From assembly GCA_014843695.1 (NCBI GenBank), contig CM026386.1, forward strand, positions 90,627,955-90,691,954: 64,000 nt of DNA. Direction: 5' to 3'. Source of the DNA: Archivesica marissinica (Eukaryota; Mollusca; Bivalvia; Venerida; Vesicomyidae). Positions 41,464 to 49,826 of the stretch are shown piece after piece. The position numbers and the translations under genes are program-made. The notes below the pieces were generated by a model that was not told where the DNA came from, did not search any database, and worked only from the letters and a program-made list of their open reading frames with translations. Every line of letters begins with the position of its first letter. Within the stretch, counting starts at the first letter, position 1.

Positions 41464-41580
41464 ATTCCAAAATAGGAAGATGCAAAATATATATGCAAAA
41501 TAAAATATATATGCAAAATAAAAGGTATAACAGGTTATGATAAAGTGTCATATAATGTTGTGGCCTTGGTGGTATCATAC
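41464..41580 (+). other. 3' untranslated stretch of the Academ-like element
   Basis: Short AT-rich stretch after the stop codon, with repeated ATATATGCAAAATAAAA motifs (41488-41524) that include AATAAA-like signals on the coding strand, so transcript termination may occur here. Confidence 0.45.
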
Positions 41581-41908
41581 AATTGTAGTTCGTAACATGT
41601 TGAAATCGGCAATTATCTCAAAAACCATTGACTTTTGGATATGAAAATGTATTGTGACCCCCATAATGTGGCCATTGCGCATATTTTGAGTGGTCGGGCA
41701 ACCTCCTAGGTCCAACGGTTCTGTAGATACAGTCACGGCATTAAGGGGGCGTGGCCCAAAAAGGGTGTGGCCATTTCAGCTATGTCGCCGTCGGTGGCAA
41801 ATGTGTTACCAACCAAATATTGTTCCTAGACCTTCAATTAGTGGATTCCTGAATAGTTTATGTCTGTACAATAAAGTGCATACTCAACAACCATGAGCTA
41901 CTCTAGTA
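41581..41908 (-). repeat. Right terminal inverted repeat, about 328 bp
   Basis: Inverted partner of 38571-38905; it ends CATGAGCTACTCTAGTA at 41908, followed by the ATA duplication at 41909-41911. Confidence 0.93.
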
Positions 41909-42378
41909 ATAAAGATATAAAATAAATACATATGTTTCGAGCACTGACATGAAAAAAGGGAACTACTGTGCAGATTAAGATTAATATTTTAAAAGATCAG
42001 ATCGAGAGTGAAGTGAACTAATCAGCAGATATTTTGTATTAATCCTAAACATACGAATACTCAACAAACATAAAATAAAACATACATTATTTACAATGGT
42101 ACGAATAGCGTCGTTGACGTATATTAAAACAGGAGTAGGCATCTTGCTCATTAGGGTAAGGATAAGCAGAACAATAAGTTGATCACTTAATTGTGTTAAT
42201 ATATTTAGACAGTTCTAATGTATAAATGGCACATTGTAACTGGGACGTTCATACCTTCCAGTTTCTATGCGAATTGGGGGCAATTCCACTCCTAAATATA
42301 CTATATACAGATATATGTATAATTAGTTTAAAATATTCATCAGGTTGATACGTTTTACTGACTGTGTTGCAACCTATT
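41909..42378. repeat. Duplicated block A, copy 2, right part, with empty LTR target site
   Basis: Resumes block A (ATAAAGATATAAAATAAATAC, cf. 20566) and runs through the G tract (5 G near 42277). It ends at AACCTATTCCATATG at 42371-42385, the intact counterpart of the solo-LTR insertion site in copy 1. No gene is seen. Confidence 0.9.
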
Positions 42379-44280
42379 CCATATGTACAAGTACAGTTAG
42401 CATTAAAGGGCGATCACTCAGTCACATATATTATCATATTACCAGGTCTGATTTTTCTACACGATATACAAATGGGTATCTAGATAGAGATAGACATATT
42501 ACAAAATTCAACACAATTGTGATTAGGAAAATGAACCTTGACGAAATAAAGCAATATGTATAATCAGCAGATGTATTGTATTGCCAAGAGTTTATTCATT
42601 GTAGAATAGTATGGAATCCGATGTAAAATACACAATATTACATGTGTCATACATACAATAAGTTTAAACATTAAGAAAACATTACAATATCGAGTAATGA
42701 AGTTTTCTCATTTGGTCCCGTTTTCACAGTGACGACCAGTCACATGACATTATGCTGCAGATATATAAATATAGTATTGTTGATTGCTGCAGTTTTATAC
42801 ATTGGTATACGTCTTTCTTCCCATTCAGTGAGGACTTAGGTAGACAACTTGTGAAGCTGCAGATTATCGTAAGCCACAGTGTCTTCCTGTCTTTCTGTTG
42901 GTAGAAAATAGAAAGACACAAAATAAGCCATGTCATTACTAAATACTATTGTTTTATCATTCACATAGTATACTTAGTCTAGTAGCGTGCGTTCAAACAT
43001 AACGAAACATTACTGAACGTACATACAATATGTTCTAAATTAAGTCTTACCAATTGATTCCATTATGCAGTATGCATTACGACATGTACGAGCAGTTTGT
43101 ATCGCCACATTGGTAAATGTGATGGTATTGCATGCATAGTTATGCATACATTGAACATATGCCTCATATCATATTTATGTTGTGCATATTTTGATGCTAC
43201 GCCTTCTCCTATACATGCGAACATCGATTGCTCTAAAGATAACATGCGACAGACATGTCATTATTACATTTAAATATTACAAATGTTTTCGACGCCACAT
43301 GACCTTATTAGGTTGAGGCGTCGGTAAATAAGATATCGTCAAGATATCCATTAATTATTATTATTTAAATATGCTATTGCAACTATGTCAAATTGCTTGC
43401 GGTTTCAACACATACCTAGGCTGTCCCATACAAGTGACACACTATTTTATGATACCGAGAGAAACACTTAATTTGACCTACTTACGAGAGTTAACTGTAA
43501 TTTTATTTCATATGAATTTTGCAGCAAGAGCTATCGAATCGTATATGCTATAACCGGATGTATAATACACTACTGTACTGGACAGAACAGCACATGATGT
43601 GTGATCAAGTATGAACTAATGAACATTAACTAACTTGACAATAGTGTGTATTTCTTTAATTTGATTTACTTAATAAATATAAAGTATTTAAAATGGTATC
43701 CCATTCAGTAGGAAAAGCGTTCAACAAACATACATATGAACGAGCTGGATCATAATAATATCTGAGTGAAGTTTCCCAAATAGAAATATATGATAATCTA
43801 ATAATAACTTCCAAGGTGCCAGGGTCTGCAAATAATATACTATTATATTACACTGAAATGATAAAATAAAGTCCTATGTAGCAGTCACTATGCACGTACT
43901 ATATATTCTATGATATATTTAAGTCATATTAGTTGCTGTGCCATACTTAGGTTTCATTAATTATTAAATACATGTAGCTAAGTCAAATGTAAAAGATACA
44001 AGGTCATAAGTAGGTCTCATTTGTTAATGCAAAATGATATACAACCAAACTTGTACTAGGCGGTTGGAAAACACTTCGACTCTCTGGTCGTCTAGATTAG
44101 TTGTAGACTAGACGTCGTGGTGATATAATCGTTTGAGAAATCGACCATGCCAAAGTGAGTGAGTGGTAAGAATTCGTAAAACCTTAAAAAAGATACGCAC
44201 CTAATGCCAGTGTAAGGGATGAATATGTCGACACTGCTTCATTGTTTTCATCCAGAGCTTCATATGTCGCACTAAAACAA
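42379..44280. repeat. Duplicated block B, copy 2
   Basis: Collinear with 22806-24370 and 25332-25566. It lacks the 961-bp insertion (junction at about 44041) and has its own 87-bp insertion at 43278-43364. No gene is supported. Confidence 0.9.
43278..43364. mobile_element. 87-bp insertion with 8-bp target duplication and hairpin
   Basis: Absent from the paralogous site near 23710, where ACATTTAAATATGCTATTG is continuous. TTAAATAT is duplicated at 43270-43277 and 43365-43372. The insert contains a perfect 7-bp stem, CGACGCC (43290-43296) and GGCGTCG (43317-43323), and ends with an ATTATTATTAT tail. Terminal inverted repeats are not obvious. An AT-tailed retroposed fragment or a very short non-autonomous element are both possible. 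Confidence 0.72.
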
Positions 44281-45257
44281 ATTGGCAGTATGTATTATGT
44301 TACATGTATAGTCTTTACAGGTTTGCTATTATATGTACATGTATATAATTGGCAGTATGTATTATGCTACATGTATAGTCTTTACAGGTTTGCTATTATA
44401 TGTACATGTACATAATTGGCAGTATGCATTATGCTACATGTATAGTCTTTACAAGTTTGCTATTATATGTATATAATTGACAGTATGTATTATGTTACAT
44501 GTATAGCTTTACAAGTTGCTATATATGTATATAATTGGCAGTATGTATTATGCTACATGTATAGTCTTTACAAGTTTGCTATTATATGTATATAATTGGC
44601 AGTATGTATTATGTTACATGTATAGTCTTTACAAGTTTGCTATTATATGTATATAATTGACAGTATGTATTATGTTACATGTATAGTCTTTACAAGTTTG
44701 CTATTATATGTATATAATTGGCAGTATGTATTATGCTACATGTATAGTTTACAAGTTTGCTATTATATGTATATAATTGGCAGTATGTATTATGTTACAT
44801 GTATAGTCTTTACAAGTTTGCTATTATATGTATATAATTGGCAGTATGTATTATGCTACATGTATAGTCTTTACAAGTTTGCTATTATATGTATATAATT
44901 GGCAGTATGTATTATGCTACATGTATAGTCTTTACAAGTTTGCTATTATATGTATATAATTGGCAGTATGTATTATGCTACATGTATAGTCTTTACAAGT
45001 TTGCTATTATATGTATATAATTGGCAGTATGTATTATGCTACATGTATAGTCTTTACAAGTTTGCTATTATATGTATATAATTGGCAGTATGCATTATGC
45101 TACATGTATAGTCTTTACAAGTTTGCTATTATATGTATATACTTGGCAGTATGTATTATGCTACATGTACAGTATTTACAAGTTTGCTATTATATGTATA
45201 TACTTGGCAGTATGTATTATGCTACATGTATAGTATTTACAAGTTTGCTATTATATC
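44281..45257. repeat. 61-bp minisatellite r61, copy 2 (about 16 units)
   Basis: Same unit as 25567-26170 but longer. The first two units are extended by TACATG (ATATGTACATGTATATAATTGG), and a unit near 44510-44525 has small deletions (TAGCTTTACAAGTTGC). The last two units carry TATATACTTGGC. Open frames through it are artefacts. Confidence 0.95.
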
Positions 45258-45325
45258 ACTGTATATACTTGATGATAGTTATACATTTGTTTTCCTAGAC
45301 GTACGCACTCATTGATAAAGTCTTG

Positions 45326-45505
45326 TTACTTAGTGTCCGTTACCTCGGCTGAGGGATGTTTGTTGCGCATATGGTTGTTGCGGTTTGACGTCGTTCCACC
45401 AGACGTGAACGCGAACTGGCCGTTGCATAGTCGGCAGGTAGCGGAAGTCTTGTCGGCAGTGCGCGTGTAGAATTGCCAGCCAGCTGATGGCTGACGTGGA
45501 GGCAT
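45326..45505 (-). pseudogene. BED-type zinc finger exon (59 codons), hAT-related
   Basis: The minus-strand reading frame from ATG at 45505 to TAA at 45326 encodes a compact BED finger. It has the aromatic start GWQFYTR (residues 9-15), CRLC (24-27), FTSGGTTSN, then HMRNKH (46-51). C-x2-C and H-x4-H spacing and the GGTT motif fit the BED family, a DNA-binding module common at the N-terminus of hAT transposases and ZBED proteins. Just after the last histidine, CCGAG is followed by GTAACG, a good splice donor, so the frame may be a first exon rather than a whole protein. Its higher GC content contrasts with the surrounding AT-rich DNA. Downstream (leftward) lies the r61 minisatellite, so later exons are missing and the fragment is probably dead. 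Confidence 0.78.
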
Positions 45506-45575
45506 GATGAATTGTGAATAGTAGTTAATATATTGATCAGACAGAATATATGGTGAGTAAGTTGTGTGCGTATTC

Positions 45576-45805
45576 TACGTTTATTTATCGTCGCTACAGG
45601 TTGCCCATATTAGCGACGCCTCCTGAAGAGATTAGTCATTTTAGATTGTTGGAGGATAGAGCATGATACAGACAGTGAAACATTCCAGAGTATCCTCTGG
45701 TTCTTTTACTTGCATGGTGTACAGCACCGACACGAGAACTCGGTTTAACGTCCCATCTGTCAGAGTGTTAATTTTATTAGGGTCATACGGGGGATCGAAC
45801 CTGAG
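45576..45805 (-). mobile_element. 5'-truncated tRNA-derived SINE, copy 1 of a tandem pair
   Basis: Read on the minus strand it starts near a B-box-like GGTTCGATCCC (45791-45801), continues with GACGTTAAACCGAG, GTACACCATGCAAGTAAA and TCTAAAATGACTAATC, and ends TAGCGACGATAAATAAACG. It matches the fuller plus-strand copy at 61390-61680 but lacks the A-box half of the head. Confidence 0.8.
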
Positions 45806-46045
45806 AACGTTTGTGTGTTTTATGTTTATTTATCGTCGCTACCGGTTACCCATATGAGCTACGCCTCCTGAAGAGATTAGTCATTTTAGATTGTTGGAGG
45901 ATAGTGCATGCTACAGACAGAGACACATTCCAGAGTATCATCTGGTTCTTTTACTTGCACGGTGTACAGCACCGACACGAGACCTCGGTTTAACGTCCCA
46001 TCTGAACGACTGTTAATTTTATTAGGGTCAGACGGGGGATCGAAC
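45806..46045 (-). mobile_element. 5'-truncated tRNA-derived SINE, copy 2 of a tandem pair
   Basis: Directly abuts the preceding copy in the same orientation, with the same internal landmarks and the same truncation close to the B box (ggatcgaac, ending at 46044). It differs at scattered bases. The identical truncation suggests tandem duplication of one insertion rather than two events. Confidence 0.8.
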
Positions 46046-46165
46046 AAATCGAAAGTTTTACTTTTTTATTTCTATATATACAAATTTGTGTAAAAATGAA
46101 GATTGACTCAATATTATTGAGTAAATAATTAGTTATAAAATATCCAATAACATTTGCAATTTTAA

Positions 46166-47004
46166 TCCCCTCGGGGTAGCACTTTGAAATGGTATGTTGT
46201 TCACAAACAGGCAATTACCATTGATTTTCGTTTTAGTGACCATATTGATCATTTTATGTAAATAATGTACTGATCGATTTGCTAGATCTGGAGCGGTAGT
46301 AGTGTGCCATCGCCTAGAGTAGAAGGTTGGTACATCATAGGGCTGGATGACAAGGAGCAAGTTGTGCTCATCCTGCCAGTCCTCCACTTCATCCCCACGC
46401 CTATCAGACTGTGCATATCCCCAACTCTGGGAATGACTATTGAAATCACCAACAGCCATGTATCGACTGTTTGAGATTTCAATAGTGTCAAGGGCAAGGG
46501 CTTTGTCATTTGGGCAGTAGTAGTTGACGAGGCTCAACTCAGATGAGTTGGTCTTGTTCTTGAACTCCTGGTATTCCGCTCCCTCAAGGTAGATTTTCAC
46601 TTCGCTCGCATTGATGTTGTTCCGGACTATAGTGAGCACACCACCCTTGTGTCTGTCTTGTCGGTCTGCTCGGAGGGACTGGTAGCCTCGTACTTTGAAC
46701 GTCTTGTCTTTGTTCAGGTGTGTTCCTGTATGCAGCAAACACTTACCACTTTGTCCTGTAGTACTTGCTCCAGTTCAGTCGTTTTGTTGCAGACTCCTTC
46801 AGCATTCCACTGCATGAGCACAAGAGGTTTCTGCTTCACTTTTCGGTCAGTAGCTGTCATTCGCCGTCCCCTGTCTCCACAGGGCGGCTTAGGGTGTCCT
46901 CCAGTAGCTAGGGATGGGTTCCTTCGAGGTATGGAACCCGGCACTGTACCTGCCTGGCGGGTCTTCACAGGTCCAGCACCATCTCGGTTTACTCTTTCTG
47001 TCAT
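46166..47004 (-). pseudogene. LINE ORF2 N-terminal fragment: AP-like endonuclease
   Basis: From 47004 leftward the frame runs through a Pro/Arg-rich leader into PLVLMQWNAEG, typical of the start of LINE endonucleases with the catalytic Asn region. It then reaches CCIQEHT, the QE metal-binding motif. A frameshift near 46720-46735 passes the reading to the next frame, which continues HLNKDKTF, then VGDFNSHSQSWGY (catalytic Asp/Asn) and LVIQPYDVPTFYS. The final conserved SDH-type motif is not visible before the fragment ends. The domain nicks target DNA to start reverse transcription. Frameshift, inversion and loss of the downstream RT make it non-functional. Confidence 0.85.
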
Positions 47005-47028
47005 TGTGATTCATTTTGCGTTCACACT

Positions 47029-48484
47029 TTCCACCAAACAGAAAGCTGGAACCATCAAAGTCGGTGGAACTGCCTTGACGACGGACAACGAGCCAACATA
47101 CTTGGGGGTGACATTTGACAGACGGCAGACATGGAAGCCACATATCCAGAAGGCAGAGGCCAAAGCCAAGCGCAAGCTTGCAATCCTTCGGAAGCTTGCT
47201 TACACCACATGGGGTGCCAATGATCACATCTTGAAGACTATTTACCAAGGTGTGGTCAGGCCTCACCTGGAATATGGATCCACCGCCTGGACAACATCAG
47301 CCAAGACCAACCAAATGACACTTGACAAGGTTCAGAACAAGGCTCTCAGGCTGATCACAGGTGCAATGAAGAGCACTCCAATCAAGGCCATGGAGAAAAT
47401 TACTTCCCTCCAGCCACTACAAGAACGTCGCGACACAAGAATTCTTCTACAGACAGAGAAGTTACGATGTCAGGAAGAACATCCGATGAAGCAGAGAGTT
47501 GAGGCACTAACGAAGAATCGTCTAAAGCGTAGCAGTTTTATCCAGCAGTCCAAGAAACTGGCTCGAAAACACACCAGCCTATCCAAGCCATGGTAGACTA
47601 GCGATGAATCCAAGGTTACCATCTGCAGTACAATCCCATACATGACCTCCAGAGATAGACAACATGATGACGTCAAACGTGCCCTCACACTAGCACACAT
47701 CGACAAGAGTTATCCTGGAGAAGCATGGATACAAGTCTCCACAGATGGTTCAGCCACAAAAGCAGTAGCAAACGGAGGAGCAGGAGTGTATGTCCGACAC
47801 CAAGATGGACACACACATTCAGTTGCTCTACCTAATGTAGTACACTGCAGCAACTATGGGAAATAAGTCCAGGCCCTTAAAACAGCAGCATCTCTAGTAC
47901 ACAACACTGTGGATTGTGCCCAGGTTGTCTTCCTGACTGATGCGCTCTCAGTTCTGGATGCCCTGTCTAACAACAAAGAACCCCACCTGATGGAAGCCCT
48001 TCGAACAGTCAGCGTAACTAAAAGAACTGTCCTCCAGTGGGTACCTGCACACATAGACATCCCTGGCAATGAAGCCGCTGACCAGCTTGCCAAGCAAGGT
48101 TCTACCGAGAGGCAACCAGACAAAGATTTGACTTACAAGGAGAAATGCACCATAATCAAATCTGCATCAAAGCCAACAGTTGAGAAGGATGACTACCACC
48201 TTCTCACTAGACAGGAGCAAGTCACGATATTCCGGCTTAGAACAGGGCATAACCGCCTGAACTTCCATATGTGTCGGAAGCTTGGACTAGCTTCATCAAC
48301 TGCCTGCAGCTGCAACGTAGGGGACCAGACTGCAGAACACATCCTCCAGGAGTGTCCCAATCTTCATGGGCTGCGGAAAACAACCTGGCCAACAGATACT
48401 TCTCTCCAGACGAAGTTACATGGCTGCCGGGAGGATCTGAGGAGGACGGCCCATTTCGTGTTTGCTGCCGGCTTGTCCAAGTGA
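47029..48484 (+). pseudogene. LINE ORF2 C-terminal fragment: RT thumb region and RNase H
   Basis: One plus-strand frame with two in-frame stops (TAG 47594-47596, TAA 47864-47866). It starts in the RT C-terminal part: PTYLGVTFDRRQTW (about 47092), VRPHLEYGSTAW (about 47254), VQNKALRLITGA (about 47329). RNase H follows, with VSTDGSA (about 47738), VVFLTDALSVLDAL (about 47926) and VPAHIDIPGNEAADQLAKQG (about 48040). A C-terminal zinc-type motif CSCNV...H...C lies near 48304. The second stop falls where RNase H normally has its catalytic glutamate (NYGK-stop-VQAL). RNase H places the element among I-group LINEs. The RT catalytic core lies upstream of this fragment and is absent. Confidence 0.85.
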
Positions 48485-49156
48485 TTCGCGAACGACAAGA
48501 AGAAGAAGAAGATCGATTTGCATATGTAATTGCCCCTATTAAAACAACACCTTGTACAAAGTTGAGACGCCCCAGGGCGCGCTTGATTGGGAAAAGGTGA
48601 CCAAGTTGCCGCACTTAAACAAACACACAAGGAGGTGAGAATCAGTGGATTTTATGGATTGAAATAACTAGAAAATGACCAATATTAAAACAAAAACTGA
48701 CAATAGAATTATTTATTTTATTTTTTAGTATTCGAATACCGAAGTAGGATTCGAATATTCGATCCCATCCCTACAAGTTTGTAGGAATAAATTTCTTATA
48801 TAGCAAATGATGGATTTGATATAATTAGTTTATATTCGTGAATTCTTTGTATCATTCTACCTTTTTTTTTTAAATGACATATTCATTGAAACTACTGCAT
48901 GTATTCTTAGATAATCGGATTATGGTTTTACTTGAGTCTGAGTATATCTGCTAACGCTGGAATTAATACAATTTGAAAACCCTTTGTTTTCCTAACATCC
49001 CTGGACAACTATGTATTGGGAATAAGAAAAGGAGGATTCGTGTTATTTTTACATTCTAATATAAATTATTTTACTAACTTAAAGTTAAAATTCAGAATCT
49101 ATGTTATCCAATGCGCATTTATAGCCCAGTGGAGGTAATAAAGCGAAATTACATCG

Positions 49157-49187
49157 CGACGATAAATAAACGTAAAAACACACAAAA
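49157..49187 (+). repeat. SINE 3'-tail fragment
   Basis: GCGACGATAAATAAACGTAA matches the 3' end of the SINEs at 45576-46045 and 61390-61680. Nothing of the SINE body is recognisable upstream, so this is a very short relic. Confidence 0.65.
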
Positions 49188-49784
49188 GAGCAAACTACAT
49201 ATTCCTCCGAATACATTCGAACACTAACAGTGAATCAATAAACAGTATTTTTGTGGTCTACACACTTTCCAAAGTGAAAGAAGGATTTCATATAACGGTC
49301 ATCCATACTCCTGGATTGACGTTCGTTTGTCATTGGAGTCAATACTTAAAGATACAGATACTTTAGAGATAATTTAACTAAGATTTGTCTACACATAAAT
49401 ATGCATAGGCACACATGTGAGCTATAGCGGTAAATCTGTATCATATGTGTTCAAGATACACGCGTTGTATTACGCATGGATGTCCGACCATATTGACATT
49501 ATTTTGTTATGTCAACAAACCGCGTATACGACGTCTTGGTTATTAGTTGAGCTACTTAGTTTTTGAGGAAAATATGCTGGGGGAAAAATCCATTTAATAG
49601 GAAATTACAGTCTTTAAACAAGTATGGGGCATATTATTTCCTCCCTCATATTTCTAGAAAACTGAATTATGTGATTTTAAGCGACTATACAGGTTTTTTA
49701 ATCAAATGATATGTAAAATATCGCGCTATATTTATGTTTGCTTTTTTATTCATATGAGGGCAAATCGGAGGATTACAATTAACC

Positions 49785-49787
<3 letters not shown>

Positions 49788-49822
<35 letters not shown>
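49788..49822. repeat. (TTA)n microsatellite
   Basis: About 12 tandem TTA/ATT triplets. The same site has about 4 triplets in block C copies 1 and 2 (near 26983 and 32443), so it is length-variable among paralogues. Confidence 0.95.

Positions 49823-49826
<4 letters not shown>

Larger units (their letters stand above)
38571..41908 (+). mobile_element. Academ-like DNA transposon (3338 bp)
   Basis: This segment splits block A copy 2 exactly where copy 1 is continuous. It has long terminal inverted repeats (38571-38905 and 41581-41908) starting TACTCTAGTAGCTCATGG on the left and, reverse complemented, TACTAGAGTAGCTCATGG on the right, and a probable 3-bp target duplication. Between them lies a three-segment open reading frame for an XPG-nuclease-like protein with a C-terminal cysteine cluster. 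That combination, plus a 3-bp duplication, is what I know for the Academ superfamily; the superfamily call rests on motif memory, not a search. Internal CDS frameshifts suggest the copy is no longer autonomous. Boundaries are strong, the superfamily name moderate. Confidence 0.8.
46148..48512 (+). mobile_element. LINE with 5' inversion (RNase H-bearing, I-group-like)
   Basis: Two parts of one non-LTR retrotransposon ORF2 lie in opposite orientation. The endonuclease end is on the minus strand (about 46166-47010); the RT C-terminal and RNase H end is on the plus strand (about 47029-48484), meeting near 47015-47030. The RT catalytic core between them is missing. The plus part ends in AAGAAGAAGAAGA (48498-48511), a simple-repeat tail. 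Flanks ATTTGCAATTTTAATCCCC (about 46152) and ATTTGCATATGTAATTGCCCC (about 48516) are similar and may be a degenerate target duplication. Inverted 5' part plus sense 3' part with a deletion between is the standard product of twin priming. Confidence 0.8.
45258..48773 (-). mobile_element. hAT-like remnant carrying nested SINE and LINE insertions
   Basis: This whole segment is absent from copy 1, where r61 leads within about 165 bp into block C. The right end, read on the minus strand, starts TAGGGATGGGATCGAATATT (48754-48773). That resembles termini of hAT elements (C/TAGGGATGGG followed by ATTCGAAT motifs). A BED zinc-finger exon lies on the same strand at 45326-45505. Removing the SINEs (45576-46045) and the LINE (about 46148-48512) would bring the exon to about 430 bp from that terminus, a normal 5' spacing. 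No transposase core or opposite terminus is seen, so the element is truncated on its 3' side. This is an inference from two separate signals. Confidence 0.6.

Noticed and set aside
46649..47020. Plus-strand N-terminal part of the frame that continues into the RT tail
   Set aside because: Upstream of about 47029 this frame is antisense to the inverted endonuclease segment; only the part from about 47029 is LINE coding sequence.
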